Of a stretch of DNA of 39,034 nt, positions 34,135 to 39,034 are shown one piece after another. This stretch comes from an uncultured Pelagibacteraceae bacterium (lineage in GTDB: Bacteria > Pseudomonadota > Alphaproteobacteria > Pelagibacterales > Pelagibacteraceae). The stretch is taken from NCBI GenBank assembly GCA_902552475.1, contig CACDJC010000008.1:1-39034 (forward strand), written 5' to 3'. A program made the translations under genes and the position numbers. Under the pieces are notes generated by a model. It was not told the DNA's origin and did not search any database. It was given only the letters and a program-made list of their open reading frames with translations. Numbering within the stretch: position 1 is the first letter of the stretch; each line of letters starts with the position of its first letter.

Positions 34135-34935
34135 CTAATAATGTTTTGGATTCTCTCTGCTTATACCCAATCCAAATTGTTTTGGGGCATCTGCTTCGGG
34201 TGGCAAATTGTCTCTGGACCCGTCAGCTTCAGCTAAATTTTTTTGTATCGCAGCTCCTGGTTTATAAAACATATGTGCAAATTTTGACCAATATACTCCA
34301 CCAAATAAAACTAAGTTTGATACAATAAATAATACCAAAAATACTTTATCATCCCATCTTTCATTAAGATTTAATGATTGTAAGTAAGACCAAATTAGAC
34401 CTGTTAAAGATGATGCGACAAGAGCAAGAACAAATAAATCAGCTTTAATAATTCTATACCAAGGTTGAGCTTCCGAATAGACATCTACTCTTAAAAAAAA
34501 CCAAAACCAACCTCCTCCAACTACTGTCATAATAGCACCTACATGCCAAATGATAGGCCAAAAAGATGGTGTGTCTGAAGATGGATTTGAATAACAAAAA
34601 ATCATTATTGCCGACCCTAACCAAAATAAAATTGTTCCATACATTCCAAGAAGGTGAGCTGCTCTTCTTTTGCCAGCTCCAAGTTCAGAAGTGGTAGCAA
34701 TATCGCTAACTATTGTTTTTGAAATTACAGATATTCTTTCTCCAGTACTTAAAGTTTTTGTAGCAGATAGTTTTGCTTTTTTTGCATTTTCAAAAAAATA
34801 CTTAACATTTTTTTTATGAATAATATCTACAAGGGTACCAATAACAATTAGAATAACCATTAATACAACAAAAGACTGCATAAATATTGGAGATATAGTT
34901 TCAGCTAATATTGCAAATGGATTAACAGATAGCAT
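34135..34935 (-). CDS. aprM: APS reductase membrane anchor AprM
   Basis: AprM is an integral membrane protein that replaces the QmoABC complex in some sulfur oxidisers and links AprBA to the quinone pool. The 266-residue protein has about five hydrophobic helices, starting at residues 18-40 ('QSFVVLMVILIVIGTLVDI'), and conserved histidines ('RRAAHLLGMYG', 'PIIWHVGAIMT', 'SKFAHMFYKPG') suited to holding b-type heme. A soluble C-terminal tail follows. It is first in the run aprM-aprB-aprA. A ribosome-like AAAGGGA precedes the ATG at 34935. The heme-binding role is from the NarI/DsrM-like pattern, not shown directly. Confidence 0.9.
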   Translation of the reverse strand: MLSVNPFAILAETISPIFMQSFVVLMVILIVIGTLVDIIHKKNVKYFFENAKKAKLSATKTLSTGERISVISKTIVSDIATTSELGAGKRRAAHLLGMYGTILFWLGSAIMIFCYSNPSSDTPSFWPIIWHVGAIMTVVGGGWFWFFLRVDVYSEAQPWYRIIKADLFVLALVASSLTGLIWSYLQSLNLNERWDDKVFLVLFIVSNLVLFGGVYWSKFAHMFYKPGAAIQKNLAEADGSRDNLPPEADAPKQFGLGISRENPKHY

Positions 34936-35029
34936 ATGATTTTTCCCTTTCGAATAAAGTATTTAGTATAGTTAACAAAATAGATCAACCTCGGAATCTG
35001 GACATTTAGTATCGTAAATATATGAAAAT

Positions 35030-35431
35030 TTATTTATTTTTTCGTATATAATGTTGTTTTGAAGGAATTACTCCTCTTACACCGCCCTGGGGATTTTCTA
35101 CATCACCTTCTCTTCTTGGAATCAAGTGAATATGACAGTGCATAATCGATTGACCTGCTTCTTTTCCAGAATTAATACCAATATTAAATCCTTTAATTGA
35201 TTTATCGTTATTTTCGACTTTAATTTTAACTTTTTTTAGTAATTGATTGCATCCTGTCACTTCTTCTTCGTTTAACTCGAAATACTCTTTTACGTGTCTC
35301 TTGGGTATGATTAAGCTATGATGATTTGAAACAGGATATGAATCAAATGTTGCATAAGCAAATTCATTTTCTTCAATAATATCTTCTTTCTTGGTTGAGC
35401 AGAATAAACAAGGATTATTGGGATCTTTCAT
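35030..35431 (-). CDS. HIT family nucleotide hydrolase/transferase
   Basis: This histidine-triad protein of 133 residues hydrolyses or transfers nucleoside monophosphates from dinucleotide or phosphoramidate substrates. The triad is at H98, H100 and H102 ('MHCHIHLIPRREGD'), with a CxxC-like 'CLFCSTKKED' at 8-17 and the substrate-binding His in 'IPKRHVKEY'. It resembles the Fhit/GalT-like HIT group with Cys at the start. It lies 9 nt after pabC and 94 nt before aprM. A link to APS metabolism is tempting because some HIT proteins act on APS, but the folate-operon neighbourhood makes this uncertain. Confidence 0.9.
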   Translation of the reverse strand: MKDPNNPCLFCSTKKEDIIEENEFAYATFDSYPVSNHHSLIIPKRHVKEYFELNEEEVTGCNQLLKKVKIKVENNDKSIKGFNIGINSGKEAGQSIMHCHIHLIPRREGDVENPQGGVRGVIPSKQHYIRKNK

Positions 35432-35440
35432 GAAAATTAA

Positions 35441-36193
35441 TTATTTTTTTGTTTCAGATTTATATATTTTTAAAAGTTTATTAAATACTTTTAAACTTTT
35501 TCTTTTCCATAGATTATCATCGATCGATGAAACAGATACTATACCTTTTCCAGATCCAACAACTAGGATTTCATCGAAACTGTTAATATCTTTTATAAAT
35601 ATGTTTTTGAACTTTATCTTAACCTTTTTGCTAAAAAACTTAATTGTTGAACCCTTGTAACAATCATTTTTAGGTGAAAATATTTTATTGTTTTTAACGA
35701 ATAATAAATTAGATGTACCAGTCTCTAATATTTTTTTTCCTTTATAAAGAGCTATATCAAATTTTGTAACGTCTAGTTTACTTAATATTTTTAAAATTTT
35801 TTTGTATTTTAAATTTTTATAAGCAGCATCTACTCGTTTATAGTTTATTAGCTTAAGTTTGAAATTAGATTTGGGTATTGGCCTTTTGCGCAAAGAAATA
35901 GAAATAATTTTATTATTTGAGGCAACCCTTAATAAATGGTCATAATTTTTATTTTTTTTTAAATTTAATTTAATTAAATTTAAAATATTTTTTCTTAAAT
36001 TTTTTTTTCTAATATTATATTTATTTAATGACTTAATTAAATTATCTATGTGAGTTTTATAGAATAGAATTTTTGCGGATCTACCTATTACACGCATCGT
36101 AGTAAAGATACCATATCCATTCCAAAGATCGCTAAATTTGATTTCTTTAAGATCTTTATGAAGATAAGATTTTTTTAATAATAAAGTTACCAT
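35441..36193 (-). CDS. pabC: Class IV aminotransferase, probable aminodeoxychorismate lyase
   Basis: PabC cleaves 4-amino-4-deoxychorismate to 4-aminobenzoate and pyruvate, for folate synthesis. The 250-residue fold-type IV PLP protein has the opening 'SDLWNGYGIFTTMRVIG' (about 21-37), the lysine region 'NLKYKKILKILSK' where the PLP Lys is expected, and 'LETGTSNLLFVKNNKIFSP' (about 151-169), typical of the family. It is rather divergent and Lys-rich, and could instead be a branched-chain or D-amino acid transaminase; the pabB-pabA context favours PabC. The ATG at 36193 lies inside pabA, a 38-bp overlap, and no other good start follows before the conserved part. Confidence 0.8.
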   Translation of the reverse strand: MVTLLLKKSYLHKDLKEIKFSDLWNGYGIFTTMRVIGRSAKILFYKTHIDNLIKSLNKYNIRKKNLRKNILNLIKLNLKKNKNYDHLLRVASNNKIISISLRKRPIPKSNFKLKLINYKRVDAAYKNLKYKKILKILSKLDVTKFDIALYKGKKILETGTSNLLFVKNNKIFSPKNDCYKGSTIKFFSKKVKIKFKNIFIKDINSFDEILVVGSGKGIVSVSSIDDNLWKRKSLKVFNKLLKIYKSETKK

Positions 36194-36713
36194 TTTCTGT
36201 TAAAAAAGATTCTGGATGAAACTGAAAACCATATACATTATTTTCTTTATTTTCGATAGCCATTGGAATATTTGATTTAGCACATCTCATCGTTATTTTT
36301 ATATTATTTGACTTATACGGTTCATGCAATTTTAAAGAATGATACCGTCCAACTTTAAATATTTTATTTTTTTTAAATAATTTACTTTCATTAGTTACTT
36401 TTACTTTTGACTGATAGCCATGAAAAATATTTTTTTGCTGAACTATTTTACCTTTTTCATTAAATAAAATTTGCTGATACCCAAGACAAATTCCAATAAT
36501 TTTCTTTCTACCTTTGTATTTTTTATAAATCTTTGATGTTAATGGATAATCTTTTGGTGACCCTGGTCCAGGAGACAAAACAATTGTATTGGATTTTTCT
36601 AATTTTTTTTTATTAATATTATAATAATTAGAACAATAAACTTTATCAAACTTTGAAAATTGATGAACAACATTCCAAGTAAAAGAGTCTTGATGATCAA
36701 TTATATAAATCAT
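36156..36713 (-). CDS. pabA: Aminodeoxychorismate synthase glutamine amidotransferase component
   Basis: PabA supplies ammonia from glutamine to PabB; the same protein may also serve anthranilate synthase (TrpG). The 185-residue class I amidotransferase has the nucleophile C77 in 'GICLGYQQILF', with Tyr79 where GxCLGHQ usually has His, and the dyad His167/Glu169 in 'QFHPESF'. 'IVLSPGPGSPKDYP' near 45-58 is diagnostic of the PabA/TrpG group. It overlaps pabB by 4 bp upstream and pabC by 38 bp downstream. The Tyr replacement should not remove catalysis because that His is not part of the triad. Confidence 0.92.
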   Translation of the reverse strand: MIYIIDHQDSFTWNVVHQFSKFDKVYCSNYYNINKKKLEKSNTIVLSPGPGSPKDYPLTSKIYKKYKGRKKIIGICLGYQQILFNEKGKIVQQKNIFHGYQSKVKVTNESKLFKKNKIFKVGRYHSLKLHEPYKSNNIKITMRCAKSNIPMAIENKENNVYGFQFHPESFLTENGNFIIKKILSS

Positions 36714-37924
36714 TTATAAAGTTCCAATAAAGATTTTGCTTTTATAAAGTTTTCATTAAATTCTTTTTTAGACGAACTGTCCAAAACAACACCTGATGCA
36801 GCAGAGATTTCTGAAATATTTTTGTAGTTTAAAATTGATCTTATAATTATATTGAACTTCATATCTTGATTAAATTTGATATACCCAAAACTACCTGTAA
36901 ATATATTTCTATCTTCTTTTTCTTGTTTATTTAGAAGCTCTAAAGTTCTAATTTTTGGACATCCAATAACTGAGCCTCCCGGCATCATAGATTTAATTAT
37001 ATTTTTTAAAGAAGTATTTTTTTTTAATATACCTTGTATTGATGTAACATAGTGAAAAAGGTGTTTGTATTCTTCTACATATTTTTTCCTTAATATTTTT
37101 ACTGATCCAGATCTACATATTCTTGATAAATCACTTCTTTCCATATCAACGATCATGTTGTGTTCTTTCGTTTCTTTTTCATTGTTTCTAAAAAAATTTA
37201 ATGCTTTAAATTTATCAATTTTTTTACTTTTTTTAAGAGTACCGGCTATAGGTTTGGTGATTATTTTATTTCCCTTTTTATCAATAAGAGTCTCGGGAGA
37301 ACAACTGACTACAGAAAATTTTTTATCTCTAATCATAAAAGACTCAGGAGATGAATTTATTTTCATTAATTTCCAAAAAAAATTTATCGGATTAATTGTT
37401 GATTTGTTTTTATATTTAGTACAAATTTTAATTTGGTATGTCTCTCCTTGTCTTATTTTTTTTGAAAATAGATCAAATATTTTTTTATATTTTGTATAAT
37501 TAATATTTGCTTTAAAAGGACTTAAAATCTCAGTTTTGTTAAAAAAATTGTTAAACTTATGTTTTTTAACTGATGATATTATTTTTATATCTTTTCTTAT
37601 CTTTATTAATGTTTCTGGTTTGTAAAAAATACCTTTATAAAAATTAAGTTTTTGTTGATTTTTAATTCTAATATTTAATAAATTGCAAAGAATTTCATAT
37701 CCAAAAAATCCTACTAAAAGATCAGTCTCTTTCTTAAATTTTTTACCGCTAAATGAATTAAAAAAATTATTAATATTTTTGTTTGTTAATATAATTTTTT
37801 TTGAAAAATCTGTATATAAATTATAACCATTTTCAACTTTATAAATAATCAAAGGCTTATCAGAATGATATAGCTTTTCTAAATATAGATTAAATTTAAG
37901 TTTATGCTGGCTGAGCTCTTTCAA
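36710..37924 (-). CDS. pabB: Aminodeoxychorismate synthase component I
   Basis: PabB converts chorismate to 4-amino-4-deoxychorismate with ammonia from PabA. The 404-residue protein has the chorismate-binding domain in the C-terminal half: 'GETYQIKICTKY', 'VSCSPETLIDKKGNKI', 'TKPIAGTLKKS', 'IVDMERSDLSRIC', 'PGGSVIGCPKIRTLEL' and 'AASGVVLDSSSKKEFNE'. Anthranilate synthase TrpE is the close alternative, but 'PIAGTLKKS' (PIKGT-like) and the pabC partner favour PabB. The first usable start is TTG 37924 with an AAAG just upstream, inside the last 23 bp of the MFS gene, implying coupled translation. Confidence 0.88.
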   Translation of the reverse strand: MKELSQHKLKFNLYLEKLYHSDKPLIIYKVENGYNLYTDFSKKIILTNKNINNFFNSFSGKKFKKETDLLVGFFGYEILCNLLNIRIKNQQKLNFYKGIFYKPETLIKIRKDIKIISSVKKHKFNNFFNKTEILSPFKANINYTKYKKIFDLFSKKIRQGETYQIKICTKYKNKSTINPINFFWKLMKINSSPESFMIRDKKFSVVSCSPETLIDKKGNKIITKPIAGTLKKSKKIDKFKALNFFRNNEKETKEHNMIVDMERSDLSRICRSGSVKILRKKYVEEYKHLFHYVTSIQGILKKNTSLKNIIKSMMPGGSVIGCPKIRTLELLNKQEKEDRNIFTGSFGYIKFNQDMKFNIIIRSILNYKNISEISAASGVVLDSSSKKEFNENFIKAKSLLELYK

Positions 37925-39034
37925 TTGCTTTCTCTATTATCGGTAAATGTATCACACCTGCAAAGATTGATAATGCGATAGAAACGTACCAGGCATAATC
38001 AAAATTACCATTAATTTCATAAAAAATTCCACCCAGATACGCGCCTAAGAAAGATCCAATTTGATGACTAACAAAAACTATGCCATACAACATGCCCATA
38101 TATTTGGTTCCAAAAATATGTCCGACTATTCCATTTGTCGGTGGAACTGTAGAAAGCCATAAAAATCCAAATGTTACCCCAAATACCACACTATTAAATA
38201 TACTTGGTGGTAAAAATATAAAATATATTATTGAAACACCACGCAATAAATAAATTGCGCTTAAAATTTTCTTTTTACTGTATCTGGTCGCTAGATATCC
38301 GCTAGTTATTGTTCCTAACATGTTAAACACTCCAATTAATGCTAAAATCATTGCAGCTGTCCAATCTGGAAGGCCTTTATCCATCATATATTTTGGTATA
38401 TGAGTAGCAACTAGAGCGATATGCCATCCGCAAACGAAAAAACCAAGTGTAAGATATATAAAACTTTTGTTACCAAAAGCTTCTTTTAATGCTTCTCTAG
38501 CAGTTTGCTTATTATTTTCATCAACACCAACAGGAATCTTTGGTGTGCTTACAAATAAAGCAACTATTAATCCTAGGCCCAAAAAAAGACTAAAATATAT
38601 TAATGTATTTTCCCAACCTGTTTCAATTAGTGAATATCTTACTAACAGTGGTGAAACAAAATAACCAAATGAGCCTGCACAAGTTACTATTCCTGTAGCA
38701 ATTGTTCTGTTAGATGATGGAAAGTGTTTAGCAACTACTGATACTGGTATTCCGATTGCTGTGGATCCAAGTCCAATTCCAATTAAAACTCCAATTGTTA
38801 ATGTAAAATAATGGCCGGTATTTAATCCTGAATAAAAAAGTAAAATTGCTAATAAGTAAAATACAAAACCTATAAATATTGCAATTGCGCCACCATATTT
38901 ATCAGTAATAATTCCAAATAAAGGGCTAAAAACTCCCCACAATAATAGTTGCAAACCTAAAACAAAACCAAAGTGTGAGATTGAAATATCAAGATCAACA
39001 TTAAAATCAAAAAAGAAAAGACCAAAAGTTTGCC
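37902..39034 (-). CDS. MFS transporter, partial (5' end beyond window)
   Basis: This inner-membrane major facilitator transporter is incomplete: the frame stays open to the last base, and residues upstream of the first internal TTG (38954) still read as MFS sequence ('FGLFFFDFNVDLDISISHF'). About 377 residues are present with some eleven helices; the loop motif 'GVFSPLFGIITDKYGG' is the MFS motif A between helices 2 and 3. The overall type resembles monocarboxylate/oxalate-formate porters (OFA-like), which import or exchange small organic acids. It precedes pabB with a 23-bp overlap. Substrate is not assignable; only part of helix 1 and the true start lie outside the window. Confidence 0.9.
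   Translation of the reverse strand, partial: QTFGLFFFDFNVDLDISISHFGFVLGLQLLLWGVFSPLFGIITDKYGGAIAIFIGFVFYLLAILLFYSGLNTGHYFTLTIGVLIGIGLGSTAIGIPVSVVAKHFPSSNRTIATGIVTCAGSFGYFVSPLLVRYSLIETGWENTLIYFSLFLGLGLIVALFVSTPKIPVGVDENNKQTAREALKEAFGNKSFIYLTLGFFVCGWHIALVATHIPKYMMDKGLPDWTAAMILALIGVFNMLGTITSGYLATRYSKKKILSAIYLLRGVSIIYFIFLPPSIFNSVVFGVTFGFLWLSTVPPTNGIVGHIFGTKYMGMLYGIVFVSHQIGSFLGAYLGGIFYEINGNFDYAWYVSIALSIFAGVIHLPIIEKAIERAQPA

Noticed and set aside
34936..35029. Promoter for aprM (TTGATC with TAAATA or similar)
   Set aside because: Candidate boxes exist but match consensus poorly, and AT-rich sequence gives many such pairs; not listed as a feature.
37065..37499. 144-aa plus-strand frame with hydrophobic character opposite pabB
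   Set aside because: PabB motifs are continuous on the other strand; apparent hydrophobicity is the complement of Lys/Asn codons.
37902..38954. A complete 350-aa MFS transporter
   Set aside because: The start at 38954 is an internal TTG; the frame remains open and MFS-like up to the window end, so the gene is partial.
1..39034. CRISPR arrays, insertion sequences, phage genes, rRNA and classic riboswitch folds
   Set aside because: No spaced direct repeats, transposase, integrase, rRNA or convincing riboswitch structure was seen on either strand by eye.

Overview
The window is a compact, AT-rich stretch of a SAR11-type marine alphaproteobacterium ('Candidatus Pelagibacter' and relatives). The grounds are the very AT-rich codon use, intergenic gaps mostly under 100 bp, many TAATG stop/start overlaps, the alphaproteobacterial order tig-clpP-clpX-lon, and the combination of AprM-type APS reductase genes with Xsc, which is typical of SAR11. 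There is no phage, IS element, CRISPR array or rRNA, no recognisable transcription factor gene, and no gene-free stretch above 300 bases. Identification rests on motif reading by eye; no database search was possible.

Layout. 1-2297 (minus): start of the complex I operon, nuoA-nuoB-nuoC-nuoD, with nuoD cut by the window edge. 2332-2531 (minus): tRNA-Val and tRNA-Asp behind a good promoter. 2539-8588 (minus): tRNA-Leu, trigger factor, clpP, clpX and lon, a protein folding and proteolysis block; tig starts 10 nt after the tRNA. 8629-10315: small conserved-looking genes (DUF1289, two unlisted membrane peptides of 57 and 46 aa), a family 5 uracil-DNA glycosylase and a YbgC-type thioesterase.

10317-17628 (minus): 3-hydroxyisobutyrate dehydrogenase, a TRAP transporter (dctP-dctQ-dctM), an NCS1 permease, a zinc alcohol dehydrogenase and a DUF3047 secreted protein. 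A strong stem-loop separates dctP from dctQ. A 93-bp intergenic region full of ATAAGAT repeats separates this block from a divergent plus-strand operon (17722-23490): GMC dehydrogenase, TerC, SDR, M23 peptidase, an M24 hydrolase without the usual metal ligands, and an EamA exporter, joined end to end.

23480-34935 holds the most interesting region: sulfonate and sulfite metabolism. Xsc (sulfoacetaldehyde to acetyl phosphate plus sulfite) is divergent from SuyAB (sulfolactate to pyruvate plus sulfite). A minus-strand run follows the order aprM-aprB-aprA-orf116-orf48-tauE, so sulfite oxidation (APS reductase run in reverse) and sulfite export (TauE/SafE) lie together, with two unassigned small genes between them. 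An aminotransferase, a secreted histidine phosphatase, a small anchored protein and a DAO-type flavoprotein lie downstream of xsc. The divergent GMC dehydrogenase/TRAP pair is a candidate sulfonate entry route. Taken together, C2 and C3 sulfonates would supply carbon while the sulfite is either oxidised or excreted.

35030-39034 (minus): a HIT protein, the folate genes pabB-pabA-pabC (4-aminobenzoate synthesis) and a partial MFS transporter cut by the window end. Several gene starts were moved from the longest open frame to a better internal codon (nuoA, dctQ, the M23 and M24 genes, orf116), as explained in the entries.
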